In this document: positions 9,032 to 16,969 of the stretch, piece by piece
Position numbering within the stretch: the first letter of the stretch is position 1
Layout of the letters: each line of letters starts with the position of its first letter
NCBI RefSeq assembly: GCF_019880365.1
Contig: NZ_CP082271.1
Span: 3,844,001 to 3,908,000, forward strand
Length of the DNA: 64,000 nucleotides
Direction: 5' to 3'
From: Pseudomonas sp. DNDY-54
GTDB taxonomy: Bacteria; Pseudomonadota; Gammaproteobacteria; Pseudomonadales; Pseudomonadaceae
The notes under the pieces: model-generated
The model's input: the letters and a program-made list of their open reading frames with translations, nothing else
The model's database searches: none
What the model was told of the DNA's origin: nothing
Position numbers and translations under genes: made by a program

Positions 9032-11104
9032 ATGTTCGCCCCCGCCAACCAGACCCATTTTTCCCTGCACATCGAAGGCGTCAAACATGACCTTCAGGTG
9101 CTTGAATTCCATGGCCACGAGGCCATCAGCAAGCCCTACCGCTTCGAACTGGAGCTGGTGAGCGAACGCCCAGATCTGGACCTTGAAAGCCTGCTGCACC
9201 AATCCGCTTTTCTGGCATTCACTGCAAGCGGGGGCGGCATTCACGGCCAGGTTTATCGCGCCGCCCAAGGTGAATCCGGCAAGCGGCTGACCCGCTATCG
9301 GCTGGTCCTAGTCCCCAAGCTCGCCTATCTGGCGCACCGGACCAATCAGCGCATTTTCCAGAATCTCTCAGTCCCACAAATCATCGCCCGGGTACTCGAA
9401 GAGCACGGCATCCTTGCCGGCGACGGCCACCGTTTCGACCTGGGTCCAGTGATCTATCCCGAGCGCGATTACTGCGTTCAGTACGACGAAACCGACCTGC
9501 ACTTCATCCAGCGCCTCTGCGAGGAAGAAGGCATTCACTACCACTTCCAGCACAGCCCAACCGGGCACATGCTGGTGTTCGGCGACGACCAGACGGTGTT
9601 CCCCACCCTTGCTCCGGTCGCCTATCAGCAGGACAGCGGGCTGGTTGCCGATGAGCCGGTTATCAAGCGCTTCGGCGTGCGCGTCGAGACGCGCACCAGC
9701 CGCGTCACCCGCCGCGATTATGACTTTGAAAAACCTCGGCTAACGATGGAAGCGGCTGCCCAAAGCCCAGAAAAGCCAGACCTTGAGGACTATGACTATC
9801 CTGGCCGTTTCGTCGACCGCGAGCGTGGCAAGCACTTATCCCGTCGCGCCCTGGAACGCCACCGCCACGACTTCGAACAGGCCGAAGGCGACAGCGACCA
9901 GCCGCTGCTGGTCAGCGGCCACTTCCTTCCACTGACCGCGCACCCACGTGGCGGCTGGAATCAGCTATGGCTGCTCAGCGAAGTTTCCCATGAAGGCAAG
10001 CAACCGCAGGTGCTGGAGGAGTCGGTTAGCGACGCGTCCGATTTACAGGATGTTCGTCACGACGAGGACGCCTTTACCCAAGGCTACCGCAACCGCTTTA
10101 CCGCAACCCCATGGGCGACGCCTTTTCGTCCACCGAGCAGTCATCTCAAATCCCGCATTCTTGGCAGCCAAAGCGCCGTGGTCACCGGCCCTGCCGGCGA
10201 AGAGATCCACTGTGATGAGTACGGCCGGGTAAAGGTCCAGTTTTTCTGGGATCGCGAAGGCAAGGCAGACGAGCACACCAGCTGCTGGCTGCGCGTATCC
10301 AGCAGCTGGGCCGGCGACCGTTACGGTGGCATCGCCATTCCCCGCGTCGGCATGGAAGTGCTGGTCACCTTCCTGGAAGGAGACCCCGACCAGCCACTGA
10401 TCACCGGCTGCCTGTACCACAAGGAAAACGCGGTCCCCTACGGCCTGCCCGCGAACAAGACCCGCAGCGTGTTCAAAACCCTGAGCAGTCCGGGCGGTGG
10501 TGGTTACAACGAACTGCGCATCGAAGACCGCAAGGGCGCCGAGCAGATCTACGTCCACGCCCAGCGCGACTGGGACGAAAATATTGAACACGACCAGACG
10601 ATCCGCGTCGGCCACGAACGCCACGACACCGTCGAGGCCAACAGCTACAGCGAGTTCCGCGCCGAAGAACACCGCACCACCCACGGCGACCGCCGCAGCG
10701 AAGTCAAAGCAGACGACCACCTGACCGTTGGCAACAACCAGCAGGTGAAAATCGGCACTGGCCAGTTTGTCGAAGCCGGAAACGAAATCCACCTCTCCAG
10801 CGGCCTGGGAGTCGTCCTCGAAGCGGGCAGCGAACTGACCTTCAAGGCAGCTGGTAGCTTCGTCAAGCTGGATGCAAGCGGGATCACCATGGTCGGTCCT
10901 TTGATTAGGATGAACTCCGGTGGAAGTCCGGGGAAAGGATCGGGCGCGGCGCCGATATTGCCGGGGCAGGTCAAGCCGGCGGATGCGGATGTGCCGGGCG
11001 TGCCGCTCGAAGCCTTGGCTAAACAAAGCTTGGTTTTTCGTCATGCAAGCAAAGGGGTGTGCGAAGTCTGCGAGGCGGCCAAAAGCGCGGAGGTGGCGAC
11101 ATGA
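9032..11104 (+). CDS. vgrG: Type VI secretion spike protein VgrG
   Basis: Trimeric tip of the T6SS needle, which carries cargo effectors. The 690 residues comprise a phage gpD-like base (about 1-380: HFSLHIEGVKHDLQVLEFHG, RDYCVQYDETDLHFIQRLCE), a gp5 OB fold (about 420-490: VTGPAGEEIHCDEYGRVKVQ, then FWDREGKADEHTSCWLRVS), and a repetitive beta-helix needle with HDTVEANSYSEF-like repeats (about 540-640). There is no extra enzymatic C-terminal domain, only a short tail of about 40 residues containing two Cys (KGVCEVCEAA). The ATG at 9032 has an AGGAGG site about 8 bases upstream. Its stop overlaps the next gene as ATGA, so translation is probably coupled to the DUF4123 chaperone. Confidence 0.96.
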   Translation: MFAPANQTHFSLHIEGVKHDLQVLEFHGHEAISKPYRFELELVSERPDLDLESLLHQSAFLAFTASGGGIHGQVYRAAQGESGKRLTRYRLVLVPKLAYLAHRTNQRIFQNLSVPQIIARVLEEHGILAGDGHRFDLGPVIYPERDYCVQYDETDLHFIQRLCEEEGIHYHFQHSPTGHMLVFGDDQTVFPTLAPVAYQQDSGLVADEPVIKRFGVRVETRTSRVTRRDYDFEKPRLTMEAAAQSPEKPDLEDYDYPGRFVDRERGKHLSRRALERHRHDFEQAEGDSDQPLLVSGHFLPLTAHPRGGWNQLWLLSEVSHEGKQPQVLEESVSDASDLQDVRHDEDAFTQGYRNRFTATPWATPFRPPSSHLKSRILGSQSAVVTGPAGEEIHCDEYGRVKVQFFWDREGKADEHTSCWLRVSSSWAGDRYGGIAIPRVGMEVLVTFLEGDPDQPLITGCLYHKENAVPYGLPANKTRSVFKTLSSPGGGGYNELRIEDRKGAEQIYVHAQRDWDENIEHDQTIRVGHERHDTVEANSYSEFRAEEHRTTHGDRRSEVKADDHLTVGNNQQVKIGTGQFVEAGNEIHLSSGLGVVLEAGSELTFKAAGSFVKLDASGITMVGPLIRMNSGGSPGKGSGAAPILPGQVKPADADVPGVPLEALAKQSLVFRHASKGVCEVCEAAKSAEVAT

Positions 11105-11664
11105 GCAACAGTGGCGCGATTCTGATCGATGGGGCAGCCATCGAAAATGTTCTGGCTTGGCTGTATCAGAACTACCCCGACCACCAGCCGCGCCCACTCT
11201 TGCTCGACACACCTTACGAAGCGCTGATGGGCATCGGCCCGATTCTGCTGGATGCGCCCCCATGCAGTGCGCTCCAGCGCGATTGGGCTGCTGGCCTGGC
11301 CGGCCTGCAACATGGCCTATGGCTGGAAACGACCCAGCCTGTCGACCAACTGTTCGCCAGCCTGCAGCGGCGCTTGCGCATCCATTCCCCGGATGGCCGT
11401 GAGTTCTGGTTGCGTATCGCCGATGCGCGTCCGCTTCGCCTTGCCTGGAAAAACGGCGCAGCCTGGCCGACGGGCTTCTGGCATGGCGTTTCATGCCTTT
11501 GGCTGCGCGATCAGCAGGGCCCGATGAAAGCATGGATCAATGACACGCCAGAACTTGACAGCGCCCCCCATGAGAACGGCCTGAATGCTCAGGTGATTCT
11601 GGATTGGCCGCTGCTAGAAGCACTGACTCAAGACATGGATAGCTCCAAGGAGGCGGTCGTATGA
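11101..11664 (+). CDS. DUF4123 T6SS effector chaperone (Tec/TEC family)
   Basis: DUF4123 proteins are adaptors that load a cognate effector onto VgrG and are normally encoded between the two, as here. The 187 residues contain the family features: LLLDTPYEALMGIGPILLDA near the N-terminus, a WLETTQPVDQLFASLQRRLR helix, and PDGREFWLRIADARPLRLAW in the middle. The ATG overlaps the vgrG stop by ATGA and has a GGAGG upstream. Its own stop overlaps the effector start by ATGA, so the three genes form one tightly coupled unit. A specific role as chaperone of the 962-residue downstream protein is inferred from order and family. Confidence 0.88.
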   Translation: MSNSGAILIDGAAIENVLAWLYQNYPDHQPRPLLLDTPYEALMGIGPILLDAPPCSALQRDWAAGLAGLQHGLWLETTQPVDQLFASLQRRLRIHSPDGREFWLRIADARPLRLAWKNGAAWPTGFWHGVSCLWLRDQQGPMKAWINDTPELDSAPHENGLNAQVILDWPLLEALTQDMDSSKEAVV

Positions 11665-14549
11665 ACCAGGCTGTAGCTGCACCGGCCAGCTTCACCCCCG
11701 CCAGTTGTCCGCTACTCGCTGCGGTACTGCCGCTGCGCTATGCAATAGGGCCGATAGCCCCGCAGAGCCAGCCATCCAGTATCGATGCACAAGGCCTCGG
11801 CCTGCCGGCCATCACCGGTCACTTCCCGGAGCTTGGGCCGGATCATCCAGTGCTTGGCGAATGCGCTATCGGCTATGTACCACGCGTACTGCGTGATGGC
11901 TGGTTATATGTATGGCAAAGCGATCTCAAACAAATGAGCGAGTACCAAGTCGAAGGCAGCAATCTGCAGCAAACACCTCGTGGCGGGCCTGTGCTGGATA
12001 AGCGTGGTGCTGTTTATTTGATGCTGCCCGCCGGAACCCCCGTGATGATGGTGTGGTCACCGGTCCGTTGGAGTGACAGCCAGTTCGCTGCTGCTAAAGC
12101 TAAAGCGGATGTGCGCCAACGCATCATGCGTGAAATTATTCCCGGTGCAGCGCCCCTGAGTGGTCAGGTGACGGCTGTGCATCGACAGATCGGCGATCTT
12201 GCCCCGTCGAATTACAGCTGGAGCTGTGCCCCCAGCCCACAATTCTGGAGGCTCGACGACCCACGGTTGCACCGGATGCAGCGCTGCGAGCAGCAGCACT
12301 ATGGCATTGTCGACGATCCCTGGGGTGTGCTGCTGGACCTTGCAGGGCTCTTGAGGGCGCGCAACAAGGCGTATGACAAGCTCTGTCATTACCGTCGTGA
12401 TGAATGGGCTATCGCGACCACCCTGGAATCACTCAGCGAAGGTGACGAGCAACTGCGCAAGGAACTGCCGACCAGTACCGATTACCCAAGATTGCAACGA
12501 GTGCTGAAGGAGCAGAAAGCCGAGGCCGATGCCATTGACGCCGACCGCCGCCGACTCGCCTCGCTCTGGGCTGAGTGGTTCACCACTCTGGGGCAGAACA
12601 GCCCCAGTAGCCTGGAGTCGGCCTGTGGGCATTTCGATATTACCCAGCCCGATGCACGCGATGCCGTGGAGGCCAGCTTTGCGGCCGCCTGTTTGGGGCC
12701 ATCTGCCACAGGTATCGGTGTAAAAGTTATCGAACAAGCGCTGAATCCTGAGTCCAGCCCTACTGGCAAGCCCTGGTTGGTGTGGGCGGTACTTGGCGTG
12801 GCCCAGCGCATCGGCGGCGGCGAACTCAAGCAACTGTTGCACGTACCGGAAAACGTTGAACCGATAACGTCGGAGGTCAAGAACCTCGCACGTGCCATTA
12901 CGTTGGTCGCAGCCCTTAACCACGGGGCTGACAATCTACAGCGTTTGTCGTTAGCGAAAGCCGGCGAAGCCCTCAGCGCTGCCATGTCGCCTGTGCTCGG
13001 CGGCCACTTGCGCACCTTGACAGAGCACGTCAACCAAGCAGCGATGACTTTGATGATCGCCATGCTGACGCGCAGCCAGCAACGGCTGGAGGTGATGGAT
13101 TTGAGCCAGCACCAAAGCATGCTATGGCTCACCGAGCAGATGAATCAGGCCCATAACAAGGGCCAGCGGCGGCGCTGGCAAAAAGAGCTGCAGCGGCTCG
13201 AAGCGAAAGAGACCCGCGTTGCCCGCCAAAGGGCAGGCAGGCCGGGCATGGCACCGATACCCGCGCCAGTTGCCAAGCAAGTACAGGCAGGTATTCCCCA
13301 CTTGCGTGTGGTGCCAAAGCCACAACCTGCGCCACCACATCCGGGCCCAGGCTATGGCAGCGAAGTACCGCACTCACCTGCGAAAGCACCACCGTCTTCG
13401 ACGCCAAACTTGCCGCCACTGCCACGCCAGGCCGCACAGCTTGAAATGCCGAAGAATATTGGTGAGCTTATGGATGAAGCGCCGTTAAAGACGCTGATTG
13501 CGTTGGTGGCGACGTGGAATTTGTATAAGAGCACAAGCGCTCTCGAAGAGAATCGGACCGGTAAGAGCGCTGTTTCATTTGCAAGTGCTGCACTGGCGAG
13601 TGCAACAGCAGTCACGGCCGTTATCCAGAAAATGGCTGAAGTTGACTGGAAAACGCATACCAACTCCGCTGGCAAGTTCAATCCGACAGCTCAAAAGCTG
13701 TTAGCAAACGCACTCGGCAGAAGTGCTACCACCATGGTTCTGCAAGCGGTAACGGCAGGGATCGATGCCGCATATTTCGGCTGGGAAGCATTGGACTCCT
13801 ACAAGGCCGGCGATCTCGACAGCGCGACGATTCAGGTGGGTTTGAGTGGTGCCAACTTGGCGTATATGCGCGTCTCCCTGCAGATGTTCCGCGCCCTGCG
13901 TATTGCCCGTGCAGCGGTGATCGCGGGTGATGCCTTCGCCATCGGTCGCGGCACTGCCGCCATTCCGGCACCGCTGCTGGCGCAAACCCTGGGCCTGGTT
14001 ATCACCATCCTCGGTGGTTTGATTGCTCTGTGGTACACCAAGGACACTCCGCTGGAAAGCTGGGTGAAGCAAACCCGCTTTGGCATTCGCCCCGCTGACT
14101 GGTCCGGCAGTTATGAAAAAAGCATGATCGAGTTTTATCAAATGGTGATGCCAGTAAAGATGGAGCTTAAACGCTGGACGGACAGGGACCCACGCACCTT
14201 TGAACCTGTCCGGGAAATCCGCCTGTTCTTGATACTTCCAGGGCAAAAAGCCTACAGCCAGGGCATGCTGAGCTTTAGCGGCAGCGAGGAATGGGAGCGT
14301 GAAAGCGGCTTGCTCAGTTTCGGCCCTACCAACGGCATGTGCATTCCACTGGTTTGGGGTGAAGACGATCAAATACCCTTCGATCTTGATGTGGGTTCGC
14401 GTATCACCGCCGAACCTGGTGGTGGAGTACGTCTGCGCAAGGCCTACCATGAAAGCGATACCCTGAGCCTGAAACGCATCAGCGGCACGCTGATCTACCA
14501 GCCCATCGAAGGCTTGTTTTTGCCGCCAATCAATATCGACCTGAGCTGA
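11661..14549 (+). CDS. T6SS effector with VasX-like N-terminal region, putative pore former
   Basis: Probable antibacterial toxin delivered by the upstream VgrG. The 962 residues start with a VasX-N/BTH_I2691-like region (about 10-190: CPLLAAVLPLRYAIGP, LRDGWLYVWQ, YLMLPAGTPVMMVWSP). A helical middle domain follows (about 230-520), then a Pro-rich linker (about 525-592). The C-terminal part has several hydrophobic helices (about 636-657, 690-710, 732-762, 770-793, the last LLAQTLGLVITILGGLIALW), consistent with membrane insertion. A final hydrophilic beta-rich tail (about 830-962) ends PPINIDLS. An AAGGAGG site precedes the ATG. No nuclease, lipase or peptidase motif is visible. Pore formation is inferred from VasX resemblance, the hydrophobic helices and the two-helix immunity-like neighbours. 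The 3' end of this gene is partly duplicated downstream. Confidence 0.8.
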   Translation: MNQAVAAPASFTPASCPLLAAVLPLRYAIGPIAPQSQPSSIDAQGLGLPAITGHFPELGPDHPVLGECAIGYVPRVLRDGWLYVWQSDLKQMSEYQVEGSNLQQTPRGGPVLDKRGAVYLMLPAGTPVMMVWSPVRWSDSQFAAAKAKADVRQRIMREIIPGAAPLSGQVTAVHRQIGDLAPSNYSWSCAPSPQFWRLDDPRLHRMQRCEQQHYGIVDDPWGVLLDLAGLLRARNKAYDKLCHYRRDEWAIATTLESLSEGDEQLRKELPTSTDYPRLQRVLKEQKAEADAIDADRRRLASLWAEWFTTLGQNSPSSLESACGHFDITQPDARDAVEASFAAACLGPSATGIGVKVIEQALNPESSPTGKPWLVWAVLGVAQRIGGGELKQLLHVPENVEPITSEVKNLARAITLVAALNHGADNLQRLSLAKAGEALSAAMSPVLGGHLRTLTEHVNQAAMTLMIAMLTRSQQRLEVMDLSQHQSMLWLTEQMNQAHNKGQRRRWQKELQRLEAKETRVARQRAGRPGMAPIPAPVAKQVQAGIPHLRVVPKPQPAPPHPGPGYGSEVPHSPAKAPPSSTPNLPPLPRQAAQLEMPKNIGELMDEAPLKTLIALVATWNLYKSTSALEENRTGKSAVSFASAALASATAVTAVIQKMAEVDWKTHTNSAGKFNPTAQKLLANALGRSATTMVLQAVTAGIDAAYFGWEALDSYKAGDLDSATIQVGLSGANLAYMRVSLQMFRALRIARAAVIAGDAFAIGRGTAAIPAPLLAQTLGLVITILGGLIALWYTKDTPLESWVKQTRFGIRPADWSGSYEKSMIEFYQMVMPVKMELKRWTDRDPRTFEPVREIRLFLILPGQKAYSQGMLSFSGSEEWERESGLLSFGPTNGMCIPLVWGEDDQIPFDLDVGSRITAEPGGGVRLRKAYHESDTLSLKRISGTLIYQPIEGLFLPPINIDLS

Positions 14550-14554
14550 CCCCT

Positions 14555-15508
14555 ATGAGTTTGCAAACCCTACGTACGCTGCTTGCCGATAAGCTGGGCG
14601 GCAACAGCAAAAGCACAACTCTCAGCGCGGATCGACCCACCGGTCAGCAGCCCATGACCTTGGGCGATATAGAGGAACACACTGAAAATTACCTGGCCCT
14701 GGAAAATGGCGAAGGTAAATACCGCGGAATGTTGACGGGGGCTTTGGCGGGAGTCGTAGGCGTAGGTTTTTTATTATTTACGGGTTTTTTCTACTTTGAC
14801 GGCGACATGGAGTGGGCGATTAAGTCTGGCCTAATTTCTCTAATGTCATTTTTGCTCCCCTTTCTATGGGAGGTGCTTCGCCCCCTACCTCTGCCGATCC
14901 TGTTTAACCGCCGCACCCGCGAACTCTACTTCGAACAAAGCGGCGAGCTATACCACAGCCCTTGGGATGGCATCGCGGCTGCGGCCTATGAGTTCCATAT
15001 GGTCGGCCCATACACAGGGGGCATGCGCAATGCCGCGCTTGAAGTATTGGTGCATCGTTTTAATCACCCCGAAGAACAGATGTTGCTAAGCCTTGGTCTG
15101 CCTATGGGCAAAAGCCTCGACCTGCAGGAAAGCTTCTGGGAGTACCTGCGTTCTTATATGAACAACGGCCCCTGGTTCGATGAGCAGGGTAATAACAGTG
15201 CGTCGGATGCCTTTGCCAAAAGTCAGCTGGAGATACGCTACCGTGCTGGCCAAGGTCTTCCCTTTGCATGGCAGCGCCTTCAGGAAAAACGCCAGGCCGT
15301 AGGCGGCAAGAACTATCTCGACTACTCCAGCGCCATGATGGTGTTTGGTGCTGCACTTATGCACCCCATGGGTGTTATTCAGGAATTCACCTACAACATC
15401 GCCAAACGCCGTGCCCGCAATCGCTGGCCGGACGTAGTGATGGAGCGCCTGCGTGAGGATGGGCCAACCACGCGCCTGATTGATCTGGAGCAGGAGCGAA
15501 ATGTCTGA
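14555..15508 (+). CDS. DUF6708-like membrane immunity protein, copy 1
   Basis: A 317-residue protein starting 5 bases after the effector stop, so probably translated by coupling. Residues 1-56 are hydrophilic. Two membrane helices follow (about 58-80 and 88-108), then the conserved PLPLPILFNRRTRELYFEQ and a cytoplasmic C-terminal region with YRAGQGLPFAWQRLQEKRQ and MHPMGVIQEFTYNIAKRRAR. Position and topology fit an inner-membrane immunity protein for a pore-forming effector; the family itself has no proven biochemical role that I can state. It ends LEQERNV because GAGCGA reads through where copy 2 has GAGTGA. Copy 2 is very similar throughout except across the helices. Confidence 0.75.
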   Translation: MSLQTLRTLLADKLGGNSKSTTLSADRPTGQQPMTLGDIEEHTENYLALENGEGKYRGMLTGALAGVVGVGFLLFTGFFYFDGDMEWAIKSGLISLMSFLLPFLWEVLRPLPLPILFNRRTRELYFEQSGELYHSPWDGIAAAAYEFHMVGPYTGGMRNAALEVLVHRFNHPEEQMLLSLGLPMGKSLDLQESFWEYLRSYMNNGPWFDEQGNNSASDAFAKSQLEIRYRAGQGLPFAWQRLQEKRQAVGGKNYLDYSSAMMVFGAALMHPMGVIQEFTYNIAKRRARNRWPDVVMERLREDGPTTRLIDLEQERNV

Positions 15509-15514
15509 AGTCCT

Positions 15515-15601
15515 GATGTGGGCTCACGCATCAGCGGCACGCTGATCTACCAGCCAATCGAAGGCCTGTTCTTGCCGCCTATCGATATAGACCTGAGCTG
15601 A
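15515..15601 (+). pseudogene. Remnant 1 of the effector 3' end (28 codons)
   Basis: Reads DVGSRISGTLIYQPIEGL then FLPPIDIDLS and a stop. It equals the effector C-terminus (14388-14549) with residues TAEP...LKRI (25 codons, 75 bp) removed between the two similar stretches CGTATCA and CGCATCA. It places a TGA 5 bases before the next ATG, exactly as the intact effector does for immunity copy 1, so it may be kept as a translation-coupling leader. Confidence 0.85.
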
Positions 15602-15606
15602 CCTCA

Positions 15607-16551
15607 ATGAGCCTGAACACCCTGCGTACTTTGCTTGCCGATAAGCTGGGCGGCAACAGCCCCAGCACTATTCTCAGCGCGGATCGACCCACCGGTCAGC
15701 AGCCCATGACCTTGGGCGATATAGAGGAACACACTGAAAATTACCTGGCCCTGGAAAATGGCGAAGGTAAATACCGGGGGATGTTGACGGGGGCTTTGGC
15801 TGGGGTCTGTGGGGTTTTATTTGTATTCCTCGCCATTGTGTTTTGGTTAGATGGGCGCTCACAGTCTGCTATAGAGAACTTGTTGTTAGGCTTAGCGCTA
15901 TTTTTAATACCTTTCCTATGGGAAGTGCTGCGCCCCCTACCGCTACCCATCCTGTTTAACCGCCGAACCCGCGAACTCTATTTTGAGCAAGACGGCGAGC
16001 TATACCACAGCCCTTGGGATGGCATTGCCGCAGCAGCCTATGAATTCCATATGGCCGGCCCATACACAGGGGGCATGCGCAATGCCGCGCTTGAAGTACT
16101 GGTGCATCGCTTTAGTCGCCCCGAAGAACAGATGTTGCTGAGCCTTGGTCTTCCTATTGGCAAAAGCCTGGATCTGCAAGAAAGTTTCTGGGAGTACCTG
16201 CGTTCTTATATGAACAACGGCCCCTGGTTCGATGAGCAGGGTAATAACAGTGCGTCGGATGCCTTTGCCAAAAGTCAGCTGGAGGTGCGCTACCGCGCCG
16301 GCCAGGGCCTTCCGTTTGAATGGCAGCGCCTTCAGGAAAAACGCCAGGCCGCGGGCGGCAAGAATTACCTCGACTACTCTACCGCCATGATGGTGTTTAT
16401 CGCTGCAATTATGCACCCCATGGGTGTTATTCAGGAGTTCACCTACAACATCGCCAAACGCCGTGCCCGCAATCGCTGGCCGGACGTGGTGATGGAGCGC
16501 CTGCGTGAGGATGGGCCGACCACGCGGCTGATTGATCTGGAGCAGGAGTGA
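15607..16551 (+). CDS. DUF6708-like membrane immunity protein, copy 2
   Basis: A 314-residue paralogue of the preceding gene. Outside the membrane segment I count only about 15 amino-acid changes (for example Q4N, K19P, T22I, and HMV to HMA). Inside it (about 67-100) the sequences differ at most positions: GVCGVLFVFLAIVFWLDG here against GVVGVGFLLFTGFFYFDG in copy 1. Length across the helices is conserved. It begins 5 bases after the stop of effector-tail remnant 1. The pattern suggests immunity to a related effector variant with a different pore helix set, but that is an inference. Confidence 0.75.
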   Translation: MSLNTLRTLLADKLGGNSPSTILSADRPTGQQPMTLGDIEEHTENYLALENGEGKYRGMLTGALAGVCGVLFVFLAIVFWLDGRSQSAIENLLLGLALFLIPFLWEVLRPLPLPILFNRRTRELYFEQDGELYHSPWDGIAAAAYEFHMAGPYTGGMRNAALEVLVHRFSRPEEQMLLSLGLPIGKSLDLQESFWEYLRSYMNNGPWFDEQGNNSASDAFAKSQLEVRYRAGQGLPFEWQRLQEKRQAAGGKNYLDYSTAMMVFIAAIMHPMGVIQEFTYNIAKRRARNRWPDVVMERLREDGPTTRLIDLEQE

Positions 16552-16566
16552 AATGTCTGAAGTCCT

Positions 16567-16653
16567 GATGTGGGCTCACGCATCAGCGGCACGCTGATCT
16601 ACCAGCCTATCGAAGGCCTTTTTTTGCCGCCTATCGAGATCGACCTGAGCTGA
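16567..16653 (+). pseudogene. Remnant 2 of the effector 3' end (28 codons)
   Basis: Reads DVGSRISGTLIYQPIEGL then FLPPIEIDLS and a stop. It carries the same 75-bp internal deletion as remnant 1, so the two share one ancestor and were multiplied with the immunity unit. Its TGA again lies 5 bases before the next ATG. Confidence 0.85.
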
Positions 16654-16658
16654 CCTCT

Positions 16659-16910
16659 ATGAGTTTGCAAACACTACGTACTCTGCTTGGCAAGCCCCTG
16701 CCAGACACCCCGGAGCTGGAAGCCTTCCGCCACCTAGACCCCACCACCGTCAAACACGACCGACAAATCGATCGCGCACCTCGCTACTGGCGCGATATGG
16801 ATGATGAAACCTTCAAGGCCAAGGTGCGCGAAATGACCGAACGCATCCCCCAGATCGACACCTTCAGCCGCCCCAATCTGATGGCGCGGCATGTGAGTTA
16901 TGGAGGTTGA
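16659..16910 (+). CDS. Short chimeric protein at the end of the immunity array
   Basis: An 83-residue protein beginning MSLQTLRTLL, identical to immunity copy 1 for its first ten residues and nearly so in DNA, then switching to unrelated sequence (PDTPELEAFRHLDPTTVKHD, ...FSRPNLMARHVSYGG). It has no membrane helix. The breakpoint near base 16690 looks like the edge of a recombination event, leaving either a truncated gene or the N-terminus of another family. Function is not recognised; it may be a relic. Confidence 0.5.
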   Translation: MSLQTLRTLLGKPLPDTPELEAFRHLDPTTVKHDRQIDRAPRYWRDMDDETFKAKVREMTERIPQIDTFSRPNLMARHVSYGG

Positions 16911-16953
16911 ACGACAGCCGAAAATAAATCTGCCCCTTTCCGCTCGCTATCTC
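16907..16953. repeat. Direct repeat copy A flanking the lipoprotein gene
   Basis: About 46 bp containing ACAGCCGAAAATAAATCTG and CCCTTTCCGCT, matching copy B at 18072-18119 with few differences. The first copy overlaps the stop of the short chimeric gene. Confidence 0.8.
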
Positions 16954-16969
16954 TTACACCGGATATCAC

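Larger units (their letters stand above)
14555..16658. repeat. Tandem 1052-bp repeat: immunity gene plus effector-tail remnant
   Basis: Unit 1 spans 14555-15606 and unit 2 spans 15607-16658, each exactly 1052 bp from one ATG to the next. Each holds a DUF6708 gene followed by a remnant of the effector 3' end. A third, unrelated-looking short gene at 16659 begins with the same first roughly 30 bases. The units are near-identical in DNA except across the segment coding the two membrane helices. Confidence 0.85.

Noticed and set aside
10043..11533. Long open frame (496 codons) on the minus strand opposite vgrG and the chaperone
   Set aside because: High GC makes stops rare in antisense frames. 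The plus strand codes well-recognised VgrG and DUF4123 proteins, and the minus frame has no domain or ribosome site.
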